A stretch of 64,000 nucleotides of DNA, from positions 496,001 to 560,000 of the forward strand of contig OCMG01000003.1 in NCBI GenBank assembly GCA_900215285.1. The letters run 5' to 3'. Positions 50,995 through 59,384 of this stretch are shown one piece after another. The notes beneath the pieces are model-generated. The model searched no databases. It saw only the letters and a list, made by a program, of their open reading frames with translations, and had not been told where the DNA came from. How positions within the stretch are numbered: the first letter of the stretch is position 1; each line of letters opens with the position of its first letter. Made by a program: the position numbers and the translations under genes. The DNA is from Ensifer adhaerens (GTDB taxonomy: Bacteria; Pseudomonadota; Alphaproteobacteria; Rhizobiales; Rhizobiaceae).

Positions 50995-52113
50995 ATGACA
51001 GAGAACTCGATGTTCGCTGAAGGCCAATTCGTGCTCGGAACCTTCGCGTCCAACTGCTCCGGCGGCATGTCGGTCACCAAAGTGCCGGAACGCTGGGTCA
51101 ATTCCTGGGACAACAATCTCAAGCTCGCCCGTCTCCTCGACGATGCCGGGATCGACTTCATGCTGCCGATCGCCCGCTGGATCGGCTATGGCGGCGAGAC
51201 GAATTTCCATGGCGGCGTGCTCGAAACCATGACCTGGGCGGCAGGCCTTCTGGCCAGCACACAGAACATCAACGTGTTTGCCACCATCCACACGGCGGCG
51301 AACCATCCGGCGGTCGTCGCCAAGCAGATCGCCACCATCGACCAGATCAGCCGCGGCCGCATCGGCCTCAACATCGTCGCCGGCTGGAACGAGCCGGAAT
51401 ACAAGGCGCTGGGCCTCGATCTGCCCGCCGGCCATGAAGAGCGCTATGCCTATGCGCAGGAGTGGTTCGACATCATCAAGGCGCTGTGGTCGCGCACCGA
51501 AACCTTTGACTGGGATGGCGCCTTCTTCAAGCTCAAGGGCATTCTCGGCGACCCGCGCCCCTCGCGCAAGGTGCCGATCCTCAATGCCGCCGGCTCTGGC
51601 GAGGGCAGGGCCTTTGCCGTCAAGAACGCCGATTTCCTCTTCACCCCCGCCATCGATCTTTCCCGTTCCGGCGAGGAAATCGCCGCTCTCAAGCAGTAGG
51701 CCCGCGATGTCGGCAGCAAGGTCGGCGTACTCACCTTCAGCCATGTCGTCTGCCGCCCGACCGAAAAGGAAGCGAAGGACTATCTGCAGCATTTCGGCCA
51801 GGACAATGCGGACTGGGCGGCGGTCGACAATCTCGTGCGGCTGCAGTTTGCCCATGCGCATTCCTTCCCGCACGATCTGCTCGCCCTCATCCGCGACCGC
51901 ATGGCCGCCGGCCATGGCGGCTTCCCGCTGGTCGGCACGCCGGAACAGGTGGCCGAGGGGTTGATTGCGCTCCACAAGGCCGGCTTCAACGGCACGACGC
52001 TGTCGTTCGTCGATTATACGGAAGAGTTCCCGTACTTCCGCGACACCGTGCTGCCGATGCTGGAAAGCGCCGGGATTCGGCGGGCTGTGACGAAAGCGGC
52101 GAAGGCGGCTTGA
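50995..52113 (+). pseudogene. Luciferase-like (LLM) flavin monooxygenase, interrupted by an amber stop
   Basis: Frame 1 codes 234 residues (50995-51699), then TAG at 51697-51699, and the same frame continues without any further stop for 137 codons to 52113. Joined, this is a ~372-residue LLM-class, two-component monooxygenase of the RutA/SfnG kind: NIVAGWNEPEYKALGLDLPAGHEERYAYAQEWF in the first part and GGFPLVGTPEQVAEGLIALHKAGFNGTTLSF in the second. The context ...LKQ-TAG-ARDVG suggests a single change from CAG. The truncated product would lack the last part of the barrel. Either a very young pseudogene, a sequencing error, or suppression. A flavin reductase gene follows. Confidence 0.85.
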
Positions 52114-52159
52114 GGCGGGCTGATTTGCCCCACTCTGACGTTTGAGCGTGTGGCAAAGA

Positions 52160-52326
52160 CCCCTCCCCAACCCTCCCCACAAGGGGGAGGGGGAGTGGAC
52201 GTCGTGCCTCCGGATGCCACGCGTCGAACCTGCGAGTGCCTTGTCCGTCACTGCTGCTGTGGGGCAGGCGAGCGCCACACGTCGTCTCCCCCCTTGTGGG
52301 GGAGATGGCCGGCAGGCCAGAGGGGG
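52160..52326. repeat. CCCTCCCC / GGGGGAGG intergenic repeat pair
   Basis: CCCCTCCCCAACCCTCCC with CACAAGGGGGAGGG at 52160-52194 and the opposite-sense CTCCCCCCTTGTGGGGGAGA...AGAGGGGG at 52285-52326. Same family and arrangement as 19298-19509. The 290-bp gap otherwise holds only the flavin reductase ribosome site. Confidence 0.75.
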
Positions 52327-52401
52327 TCTTTCCGCTGAGTTGCGCGAGACCGAAACCCCTCAATATACAGAGCCACTTCCAATAAGAACCGGGGAACCAT
52401 C

Positions 52402-52926
52402 ATGACAATCAAAAACCACGACATGAACGACGCTTTCCGCAAAGCCATGCGTAGCTTCGCCGGCAATGTTAGCGTCATCACCGTGGGCGAGGGCGAGGAG
52501 CGCTCAGGCCTTGTCGCCACCTCCACCGTCTCGCTTTCCGTCGAGCCGGCGACGATGCTCGTTTGCGTCAACCGCAGCGCATCCTCCTGGCCGCTCTTCG
52601 CCCGCTACCGGCATTTCGGCGTCAATGCGCTCCGGCCAAACCAGAAGGCGATTGCCGAGCGGTTCAGCGGCAAGGGCGGGGTGAAAGGTGCGGAACGCTA
52701 TGCCCTGGGCACATGGCGTGCGGGTGAGACCGGCGCGCCGCTTCTGCAAGGTGCTGCGGTCGCCATCGACTGCGAGATCGAGGACATGATCGAGTGGACG
52801 ACACATTCGATCCTGATCGGCCGGGTACGCTCGGTCGAGATCGGCGATGCGAGCGCGGCACTGGTCTACTGGCAGGGCGACTATCGGCCTCTTATCGCCG
52901 AAAACCATGCTTTATCAATAGCTTGA
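52402..52926 (+). CDS. Flavin reductase (HpaC/RutF type), second copy
   Basis: 174 residues, start after GGGGAAC. FRKAMRSFAGNVSVITVGEGE, GLVATSTVSLSVEPATMLVCVNRSA, FGVNALRPNQ, and YWQGDYRPL at the end. Paralogous to the reductase at 45629. It directly follows the broken LLM monooxygenase and is presumably its partner; it could also serve another flavin-dependent oxygenase. Confidence 0.87.
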   Translation: MTIKNHDMNDAFRKAMRSFAGNVSVITVGEGEERSGLVATSTVSLSVEPATMLVCVNRSASSWPLFARYRHFGVNALRPNQKAIAERFSGKGGVKGAERYALGTWRAGETGAPLLQGAAVAIDCEIEDMIEWTTHSILIGRVRSVEIGDASAALVYWQGDYRPLIAENHALSIA

Positions 52927-52966
52927 AGAAATCGGTGCGGCACGATGCCCGAACTTCATTTTTTCC

Positions 52967-53006
52967 TTGACGCTTAAAGCATCTGCACATATTTTAAACT
53001 TAAAAT
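52967..53006 (+). promoter_or_regulatory. ACMR operon promoter with shared AT-rich motif, site 6
   Basis: TTGACG (52967-52972), 17 bp, TATTTT (52990-52995). The inverted repeat ATTTTAA-AC-TTAAAAT at 52991-53006 overlaps the -10, the best copy of the shared motif. The ACMR ATG is 27 bp downstream. The geometry is that of a repressor operator. Confidence 0.6.
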
Positions 53007-53032
53007 AATTCTGGAATGAAGGGAACGAGAAC

Positions 53033-55348
53033 ATGCGCATCGTTTGCATCGGCGGAGGCCCGGCTGGCCTCTATTTCGGACTTCTGATGAAGAAGCTTCA
53101 TCCCGAACACGACATCACCGTGGTCGAGCGCAACCGGCCCTATGACACGTTCGGCTGGGGCGTTGTCTTCTCCGACCAGACCATGCAGTCCATGCGCGTC
53201 TGGGACCCGGAAAGTGCTGCCGAGATCGAGGACTCGTTCAACCATTGGGACGATATCGAGCTGCTCTTCAAGGGTACGCGCCAGCGCACGTCCGGCCACG
53301 GCTTCGTCGGCATCGGCCGCAAGAAGCTGCTGAACATCCTGCAGGCCCGCTGCGAAGCGCTGGGCGTCGAACTGAAGTTCGAGACGGATGTCGACAGCGA
53401 CCTCGACTTTCCCGATGCCGATCTCGTCATTGCCTCGGATGGCCTGAATTCCAGGATCCGCAACAAATACGCGGAGATTTTCCAGCCTGACCTCGTCGTG
53501 CGTCCGAACCGCTATATCTGGCTCGGCACCAACAAGCTCTACGATGCCTTCACCTTCGACTTCCGCAAGACGGATCACGGCTGGTTCCAGGCGCATATCT
53601 ACAAGTTCGACGACAAGACCTCGACCTTCATCGTCGAGACGACCGAAGAGGCCTATCAGGCCCACAAGCTTGGTGAGATGTCGCAGGACGAGTCGATCAA
53701 GTTCTGCGAAAGCCTTTTTGCCGAAACGCTGGAAGGTTCGTCGCTGATGACCAATGCGCGCCACATGCGCGGCTCGGCCTGGCTGAATTTCAGCCGCCTG
53801 ATCTGCGGCAAGTGGAGCCATTTCAACGGCAATTCGCATGTCGTGCTGATGGGCGACGCCGCCCATACCGCCCATTTCGCCATCGGCTCGGGCACCAAGC
53901 TCGCCATCGACGACGCGATCGAGCTGGCCAACCAGTTCAACTTGGCCGGCCACGGCAAGGACGCGATCCCCGGCGTTCTTGAGACCTACGAGGAAATCCG
54001 GCGCGTCGACGTTGCCCGCATCCAGAATGCGGCGCGCAACGCCATGGAATGGTTCGAGGTTGTCGGCCATCGCTATGCCGACACGCTGGAGCCGGAACAG
54101 TTCATGTATTCCATGCTGACGCGCTCGCAGCGCATCAGCCACGAAAACCTGCGCCTGCGCGACAAGACATGGCTGGAAGGCTACGAACGCTGGTTCGCCG
54201 CAAGGCAAGGCCTTAATGTCAAGGACGGCGAGCGCTGCCTGCCGCCGATGTTCACGCCCTACAAGGTGCGTGGGCTGACGCTGCCGAACCGCATCGTCGT
54301 TTCGCCCATGGCGATGTATTCGGCCAAGGACGGTCTGATCGACGACTTCCATATGGTGCATCTGGGCAGCCGCGCGCTCGGCGGCGCGGGCCTCGTCTTC
54401 GCCGAAATGACCTGCGTGTCGCCCGATGCCCGCATCACCCCCGGCTGCTTGGGGCTCTGGAACGATGAGCAGATGGAAGGCTGGAAGCGGCTTGTCGCCT
54501 TCGTTCATGGCAATTCGAACGCCAAGGTCGCCATGCAGCTCGGCCATGCCGGACGAAAGGGCGCGACCAAGGTGGCCTGGGAAGGCATCGACCAGCCGCT
54601 GGAAAGCGGCGACTGGCCGCTTCTCTCGGCCTCGGCCCTGCCTTACCTCAAGCACAGCAAGGTGCCGAAGGCGATGGACCGGGCCGACATGGACCGCGTC
54701 AAGGCCGATTTCGTCGCTGCCACGAAGCGCGCGGTCGAGGCAGGCGTCGACTGGCTCGAATTCCACGCCGCCCACGGCTATCTCTTCTCCAGCTTCCTGT
54801 CGCCGCTGACCAACCGGCGCGAGGACGAATATGGCGGCAGCCACGAGAACCGGGCGCGCTATCCGCTGGAAGTCTTCAAGGCCGTGCGCGAAGCCTGGCC
54901 GGCGGACAAGCCGATCTCGGTGCGCCTGTCCTGCCACGACTGGTTCGAAGGCGGCAACACGCCGGACGATGCGGCGATCTTCGCCCAGATGTTCAAGGAT
55001 GCCGGGGCCGACCTCATCGACTGCTCGTCGGGCCAGGTTTGGAAGGAAGAACAGCCGGTCTATGGCCGCCTCTTCCAGACGCCCTTCTCCGACAAGATCC
55101 GCAACGAGATCCATGTGCCGACCATTGCGGTGGGCGCGATCTCCGAGGCCGACCATGCCAACTCCGTCATCGCCGCCGGCCGTGCCGATCTCTGCGCTGT
55201 CGCCCGTCCGCATCTGGCAGACCCGGCCTGGGCGCTGCACGAGGCGGCCAAGATCGGCCTGAAGAACGTCGCGTGGCCGAAGCAGTACATGTCGGGCAAG
55301 TACCAGTACGAGGCGAACCTCGCCCGTGCTGCAACGCCGGCCAAGTGA
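53033..55348 (+). CDS. 2-aminobenzoyl-CoA (anthraniloyl-CoA) monooxygenase/reductase-type bifunctional flavoprotein
   Basis: 771 residues, two enzymes in one chain. Residues 1-~390 are a class A flavoprotein monooxygenase: [19 protein letters not shown] with GxGxxG, and the FAD contact [26 protein letters not shown]. From ~400 to the end is an Old Yellow Enzyme/2,4-dienoyl-CoA-reductase-like barrel: [54 protein letters not shown]. This order is that of 2-aminobenzoyl-CoA monooxygenase/reductase and of proteins labelled salicylyl-CoA 5-hydroxylase/oxidoreductase. It hydroxylates and reduces the ring of an aryl-CoA without dioxygenase cleavage. First gene of the downstream catabolic operon. Anthraniloyl-CoA rather than salicylyl-CoA is favoured by the isatin-hydrolase and iorAB genes. 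Confidence 0.9.
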   Translation: MRIVCIGGGPAGLYFGLLMKKLHPEHDITVVERNRPYDTFGWGVVFSDQTMQSMRVWDPESAAEIEDSFNHWDDIELLFKGTRQRTSGHGFVGIGRKKLLNILQARCEALGVELKFETDVDSDLDFPDADLVIASDGLNSRIRNKYAEIFQPDLVVRPNRYIWLGTNKLYDAFTFDFRKTDHGWFQAHIYKFDDKTSTFIVETTEEAYQAHKLGEMSQDESIKFCESLFAETLEGSSLMTNARHMRGSAWLNFSRLICGKWSHFNGNSHVVLMGDAAHTAHFAIGSGTKLAIDDAIELANQFNLAGHGKDAIPGVLETYEEIRRVDVARIQNAARNAMEWFEVVGHRYADTLEPEQFMYSMLTRSQRISHENLRLRDKTWLEGYERWFAARQGLNVKDGERCLPPMFTPYKVRGLTLPNRIVVSPMAMYSAKDGLIDDFHMVHLGSRALGGAGLVFAEMTCVSPDARITPGCLGLWNDEQMEGWKRLVAFVHGNSNAKVAMQLGHAGRKGATKVAWEGIDQPLESGDWPLLSASALPYLKHSKVPKAMDRADMDRVKADFVAATKRAVEAGVDWLEFHAAHGYLFSSFLSPLTNRREDEYGGSHENRARYPLEVFKAVREAWPADKPISVRLSCHDWFEGGNTPDDAAIFAQMFKDAGADLIDCSSGQVWKEEQPVYGRLFQTPFSDKIRNEIHVPTIAVGAISEADHANSVIAAGRADLCAVARPHLADPAWALHEAAKIGLKNVAWPKQYMSGKYQYEANLARAATPAK

Positions 55349-55355
55349 GGCTGAC

Positions 55356-56141
55356 GTGGCCGGATCGCTCGAAAACAGGCACGTTCTCGTCACCGGCGCC
55401 GGCAGCGGCATCGGGGCGGCCATCGCACAACGGCTTGCGGGCGAGGGCGCGCTGCTGACGCTGGCCGGCCGCCGCGCCGAGCCCCTGGAGGCGCTTGCCG
55501 CCGAGCTTGGGCTTGACCGCACGATGGCAGTTTCCGGCGTCGATGTCACCGACCCGGCAGCCATTGCGCGCGGGTTCGAGGTTGCGCGGGCGAAGTTCGG
55601 CCCGGTCTCGATCCTCGTCAACAATGCCGGCGAGGCTCCAAGCGCGCCGTTTGAAAAGACCGAACTCGATCTCTGGGAAAAGGTCATCGGCGTCGACCTG
55701 ACGGGCGTGTTCAATGTGACCAAGTCAGCGCTGGCGGACCTGAAAGCCTTCGGCAAGGGCGCGCGCATCGTCAACATTGCCTCCACCGCGGGGCTGACCG
55801 GTTATGCCTATGTCTCGGCCTATTGCGCCGCCAAGCATGGCGTTGTGGGGCTGACGCGGGCGCTGGCACTGGAACTGGCGAAGACCGGCGTGACGGTGAA
55901 TGCCGTCTGCCCCGGCTTTACCGACACGCCGATCATCGCCCGTTCGGTCGAGGCCATCGTCGCCAAGACCGGACGGACGGCGGAGGCAGCACTTTCGGAA
56001 TTCACCAAACACAATCCGCAAGGGCGGCTCGTACAGCCCGACGAGGTGGCCGACACGGTCGCCTGGCTTTGCGGGCCGGCAGCGCAATCGATCAACGGAC
56101 AGGCCATTGCGGTCGCCGGCGGCGAAGTGCTGGCGGGCTGA
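55356..56141 (+). CDS. Short-chain dehydrogenase/reductase (beta-hydroxyacyl-CoA-type candidate)
   Basis: 261 residues from a GTG start at 55356 (GAGG upstream), 7 nt after the ACMR stop; the open frame before it overlaps ACMR. TGAGSGIGAAIAQRL, NNAGEAPSAPF, catalytic Ser in NIASTAGLTG, YCAAK with Tyr/Lys. C-terminus ends INGQAIAVAGGEVLAG. Translational coupling to ACMR suggests it reduces or oxidises the alicyclic CoA product. Exact reaction not inferable. Confidence 0.88.
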   Translation: MAGSLENRHVLVTGAGSGIGAAIAQRLAGEGALLTLAGRRAEPLEALAAELGLDRTMAVSGVDVTDPAAIARGFEVARAKFGPVSILVNNAGEAPSAPFEKTELDLWEKVIGVDLTGVFNVTKSALADLKAFGKGARIVNIASTAGLTGYAYVSAYCAAKHGVVGLTRALALELAKTGVTVNAVCPGFTDTPIIARSVEAIVAKTGRTAEAALSEFTKHNPQGRLVQPDEVADTVAWLCGPAAQSINGQAIAVAGGEVLAG

Positions 56142-56168
56142 CAAGAAGAGATACGAAGGGGAGAGCTT

Positions 56169-56588
56169 ATGCCATTCAAGATATCCAAGCCGATGCGCTT
56201 CGGCGATTGCGACCTGACCGGGATCGCCTATCACCCGGCCTATCTGTCCTATCTGGTCGATGTGAACGAGGCGATGTTTGCCTCCTTCGGCATCACCTGG
56301 AAGGAGATCATGTTCGAGCGCCGTCTGGGCCTGCCGACCGTGACCATGAACCTGCAGTTCATCAAGCCGGCCGTTTACGGTGACGTGCTCGATTTCTCCG
56401 TGCATGTCCGCGCCATCGGCCGCTCGTCGCTCGACCTCGAGACCGATGTCCGCGTCGGCGAGGACATGATCTGGACGGTGCGCCAGCGCATCGTTCTGAC
56501 CTCCACCGAAGATCACAAATCCCGCGCCTGGCCGGACGATATCCGCGCTGGCCTCACCCGTTACCTGGAGCAAAAAGATGCGGCATGA
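56169..56588 (+). CDS. Hotdog-fold acyl-CoA thioesterase (4HBT family)
   Basis: 139 residues. Family catalytic opening RFGDCDLTGIAYHPAYLSYLVDVNEAMF near residue 10, with the conserved Asp (D15) before the G-I-A-Y-H-P turn, and a central FIKPAVYGDVLDFSVHV. 4-hydroxybenzoyl-CoA-thioesterase-like enzymes of this kind release free acid from aryl- or alicyclic-CoA. It could unload a dead-end CoA ester of the pathway. Overlaps the Rid gene by 11 nt. Confidence 0.85.
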   Translation: MPFKISKPMRFGDCDLTGIAYHPAYLSYLVDVNEAMFASFGITWKEIMFERRLGLPTVTMNLQFIKPAVYGDVLDFSVHVRAIGRSSLDLETDVRVGEDMIWTVRQRIVLTSTEDHKSRAWPDDIRAGLTRYLEQKDAA

Positions 56589-56976
56589 AATCATTCAACC
56601 CGATGGCTGGGCAAAGCCGGTCGGCTATTCCAACGGCATTTCCGCGCGCGGCCGCATCGTGCAGGTCGGCGGCCAGATCGGCTGGGACGAGAACTGCCTG
56701 TTCCATTCCGACGATTTCGTCGATCAGGTCCGCCAGACGCTGATCAATATCGTCAGCGTGCTGGAAAAGGCCGACGCCAAGCCGGAACATCTGATCCAGA
56801 TGACCTGGTATTTCACGGATCGCGAGGCCTACAAGTCGCGCATGAAGGAAATCGGCGCCGCCTATCGCGAGATCATCGGCCGCCACTTCCCGCCGATGGC
56901 CGCCGTTCAGGTCGTCGCGCTGATGGAAGATCGCGCCAAGATCGAAATCCAGGCGCTCGCCGTCGTGCCGGATTGA
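56578..56976 (+). CDS. Rid-family (YjgF/YER057c/UK114) protein lacking the canonical arginine
   Basis: 132 residues. Rid fold: VGYSNGISARGRIVQVGGQIGWDE, FVDQVRQTLINIVSVLEKADAKPEHLIQMTWY, and KIEIQALAVV. In enamine/imine deaminases (RidA) the segment before the last strands is P-x-R-S-x-V-E; here it is PPMAAVQV, so the catalytic Arg is replaced. This places it among the Rid4-7-type groups, found often in catabolic operons with unknown role. The presumed ACMR product carries an enamine (2-amino-ene), so a role in its hydrolysis or channelling is attractive but unproven. Confidence 0.85.
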   Translation: MRHEIIQPDGWAKPVGYSNGISARGRIVQVGGQIGWDENCLFHSDDFVDQVRQTLINIVSVLEKADAKPEHLIQMTWYFTDREAYKSRMKEIGAAYREIIGRHFPPMAAVQVVALMEDRAKIEIQALAVVPD

Positions 56977-56993
56977 AGAATTGAGGGAGAGGT

Positions 56994-57090
56994 TCCCCCT
57001 CCGGCTGCCGCCACCTCCCCCACAAGGGGGGAGGCGGATGTGGCACCGCGGTCACTCTCCCTCCCCGTTGTGGGGAGGGTTGGGGAGGGG
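56994..57090. repeat. CCCTCCCC / GGGGGAGG intergenic inverted repeat
   Basis: CCCCCTCCGGCTGCCGCCAC, CTCCCCCACAAGGGGGGAG, then CTCCCTCCCCGTTGTGGGGA and GGGTTGGGGAGGGGCC. Opposite-sense halves, as in 19298-19509 and 52160-52326, between the Rid and cupin genes. Confidence 0.75.
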
Positions 57091-57166
57091 CCTTTCTTGA
57101 ATGCCAGAAACAAACAATTCCATCCCCGTGGAAGTGCCTGAACCACTCAAATCCCAGGAGGAAACC

Positions 57167-57592
57167 ATGTCCAATAAAGTCATGCCCGTCATCACCCGCA
57201 AGGGCCAGGAAGACAAGAATACCGGCCAGTCCGGCGGCTGCATCCGCATTTCGGGCGTCGGCCCGCAGCATACGCCCGCCACCAAGATCTGGTTCGGCAA
57301 GGTGTCCAACGATCCGGGCTACCGCTCCTATCCGCATCACCATGGCGAAGCCGAAACCGGCGGCTATGTGCTGAAGGGCAAGGCGCGGATCTATTTTGGC
57401 GAGAACTGGCAGGAATATCTCGACATGGAAGAGGGCGACTTCATCTTCGTGCCGCCCTACTGGCCGCATATCGAAGTCAACATGTCGACGACGGAAGAGC
57501 TGGTCTGGATGACCACGCGCACGCCGGACAATATCGTCATCAACCTGCCGGACGTGGACGATTCGATCCTCACCGGTTTCCGGCGCGCCTGA
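57167..57592 (+). CDS. Cupin-domain protein
   Basis: 141 residues from MSNKVMPVI at 57167 (AGGAGG upstream); an earlier in-frame ATG at 57101 is in the repeat and is rejected. Single cupin: SYPHHHGEAETGGYVLKGKARIYFG (motif 1: H-H-x-E), GDFIFVPPYWPHIEVNMS (motif 2: His). A metal ion is expected. Small cupins in aromatic catabolism serve as dioxygenases, isomerases or hydratases. Its stop overlaps the FAH gene start (TGATG), so it works closely with it. Confidence 0.87.
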   Translation: MSNKVMPVITRKGQEDKNTGQSGGCIRISGVGPQHTPATKIWFGKVSNDPGYRSYPHHHGEAETGGYVLKGKARIYFGENWQEYLDMEEGDFIFVPPYWPHIEVNMSTTEELVWMTTRTPDNIVINLPDVDDSILTGFRRA

Positions 57593-58440
57593 TGAAACTC
57601 CTGCGCCATGGCCCGGCGGGTGCCGAGAAGCCCGCCCTTCTGGATAGCGACGGCAAGATCCGCGACCTGTCGGGCCTTGTCGCCGATATCGGCGGCGATG
57701 TGCTTTCAGATAGCGGCCTTGCACGCATCGCAGCCGCCGACCCGAAGACCCTGCCGGAGGTTTCCCCCGGCAGAATCGGTCCCTGTGTCGCCGGCACGCG
57801 CAAGTTCATCTGTGTCGGCCTCAACTACAGCGACCACGCGAAGGAAACCGGAAAGGCCCCGCCGGAAGAGCCGATCCTGTTCATGAAGGCGACGAGCGCC
57901 ATCATCGGCCCGAATGACGACGTGGAAATTCCGCGTGGCTCCGTCAAGGCCGACTGGGAAGTCGAACTCGGCATCGTCATCGGGACGCGGGCCAAGTATG
58001 TCAGCGAGGACAAGGCACTCGACCATGTAGCGGGCTATTGCGTCGTCAACGATGTGTCCGAACGCGCCTTCCAGTCGGAGCGCGGCGGCCAGTGGACGAA
58101 GGGCAAGAGCCACGACACGTTCGGCCCCATCGGCCCTTATCTGGTGACGCGCGACGAGGTGCCGGACCCGCAGAATCTCAAGCTCTGGCTCGATGTCGAC
58201 GGCGTCCGCCGCCAGACCGGCACGACCGCCAACATGATCTTCGGCGTTCGCCATGTGGTGAGCTATATCAGTCAGTTCATGACGCTGGAGCCGGGCGACA
58301 TCATCGCCACCGGCACGCCACCGGGCGTCGGCCTCGGCATCAAGCCGGAGCCGGTCTTCCTGAAGGTCGGTCAGGTCATGACGCTCGGCATCGAAGGTCT
58401 TGGCGATCAGACGCAACACACGATCGAAGCGAGGGACTGA
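57592..58440 (+). CDS. Fumarylacetoacetate hydrolase (FAH) family protein
   Basis: 282 residues. Family layout KFICVGLNYSDHAKETG, PILFMKATSAIIGPNDDVEIP, metal-binding DWEVELGIVIG (Glu of VELG), AFQSERGGQWTKGKSHDTFGPIGPYLVT, and GDIIATGTPPGVGLG. These enzymes cleave C-C bonds of diketo acids or hydrate/decarboxylate ring-cleavage products. In this operon a hydrolytic opening of a cyclohexane-dione-type intermediate is possible (inference). Confidence 0.9.
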   Translation: MKLLRHGPAGAEKPALLDSDGKIRDLSGLVADIGGDVLSDSGLARIAAADPKTLPEVSPGRIGPCVAGTRKFICVGLNYSDHAKETGKAPPEEPILFMKATSAIIGPNDDVEIPRGSVKADWEVELGIVIGTRAKYVSEDKALDHVAGYCVVNDVSERAFQSERGGQWTKGKSHDTFGPIGPYLVTRDEVPDPQNLKLWLDVDGVRRQTGTTANMIFGVRHVVSYISQFMTLEPGDIIATGTPPGVGLGIKPEPVFLKVGQVMTLGIEGLGDQTQHTIEARD

Positions 58441-58443
58441 GCC

Positions 58444-59226
58444 ATGAGCGATTTTCAAGGAAAGCTTGTCATCGTCACCGGCGGTGCGCGCGGGCAGGGC
58501 GAGGCGGAAGTCCGCCTCTTCGCTTCCAAAGGTGCCGCCGTCATCATCGCCGATGTTCTCGTCGATGAGGGCGAGACGCTGGCAGCCGAACTCACGAAGG
58601 AAGGCCGCGAGGCCCGCTTCATCCGCCTCGACGTCACCGACCCCGCAAGCTGGGCGGCGGTGATCGATCTGGCGAAATCCTGGAAGGGCCGTCTCGACGT
58701 GCTGGTCAACAATGCCGGCATCATCAACCGGACGCTGGTCGAAACGACGTCGCTGGAAGCCTGGGAGCGGGTGCTGCGCGTCAACCTCACCGGCTCCTTC
58801 CTCGGCATTCAGGCGGCAAGCGCGCTCATGGCGGAAACGGGCGGTGGCGCGATCGTCAACATCTCCTCCAACAGCGGCTATTCCGGCCATTACGACCCGG
58901 CCTATACGGCGAGCAAATGGGGCCTTCGCGGCCTGACCAAAAGCGCGGCCATGGAGCTTGCGCCGAAGAACATCCGCGTCAACGCCGTCTGCCCTGGTCT
59001 TGTGGTCACGGGGTTGAACGCGTCGAGCCCGCATCTGAAGCCGATGATCGGGATCACGCCGCTGAAGCGCGCCGGCAAGCCGGAAGAGATCGCCGATCTC
59101 GTCTTCTTCCTCTCTTCCGATGCGTCGAGCTTCATCACCGGCGAGGACTTCGTCATCGACGGCGGCTTTACCGCCGGCGCCGCCTATCGGCGTGTCGCAA
59201 CGGAAACCGGGATTTTCCCGGAATAG
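58444..59226 (+). CDS. Short-chain dehydrogenase/reductase, end of the ACMR operon
   Basis: 260 residues, 3 nt after the FAH stop. TGGARGQGEAEVRLFASKG, NNAGIINRTLV, catalytic Ser in NISSNSGYSGH, YTASK Tyr/Lys, and FVIDGGFTAG at the end. Related to the 3alpha-hydroxysteroid/cyclohexanol-type dehydrogenases, which fits oxidation of an alicyclic alcohol. Distinct from the SDRs at 46200 and 55356. Confidence 0.88.
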   Translation: MSDFQGKLVIVTGGARGQGEAEVRLFASKGAAVIIADVLVDEGETLAAELTKEGREARFIRLDVTDPASWAAVIDLAKSWKGRLDVLVNNAGIINRTLVETTSLEAWERVLRVNLTGSFLGIQAASALMAETGGGAIVNISSNSGYSGHYDPAYTASKWGLRGLTKSAAMELAPKNIRVNAVCPGLVVTGLNASSPHLKPMIGITPLKRAGKPEEIADLVFFLSSDASSFITGEDFVIDGGFTAGAAYRRVATETGIFPE

Positions 59227-59249
59227 CGCTGAAAATCTTTCGGTCAGGA

Positions 59250-59290
59250 GAAGCCGGCGCTGGATCGAACACCGGCTTCCTCATTTCTTG
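59250..59290 (+). terminator. Possible terminator at the end of the catabolic operon
   Basis: GAAGCCGG and CCGGCTTC (59250-59279) with a 14-nt loop, then TCATTTCTT. A moderate stem and weak T-run, so only a candidate. Confidence 0.5.
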
Positions 59291-59384
59291 ACACCGGAAA
59301 ATTTCAAACGTGCGATGATTGTAACTTCCGGTTCAGCAGTTGGTAATGAAGTTCGGGCAGAAATGATCGCCATATTCAATTGGG

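Noticed and set aside
53000..55786. 928-codon minus-strand open frame opposite the ACMR and SDR genes
   Set aside because: Antisense shadow of a GC-rich gene: composition rich in Arg/His/Asp/Gly, no recognisable domain, no ribosome site, while the plus strand has two clear enzymes.
50995..56976. A Rut pyrimidine-degradation operon (RutA-like LLM, RutF-like reductase, RutC-like Rid)
   Set aside because: rutB, rutD and a pyrimidine permease are missing, the LLM gene is broken and the Rid gene belongs to the ACMR operon.
16047..59226. A Rieske-type indole-3-acetate dioxygenase (iad-like entry step)
   Set aside because: No Rieske CxH...CxxH protein or ferredoxin reductase is found in the window, so the entry step must be the flavin-dependent oxygenase or lie elsewhere.
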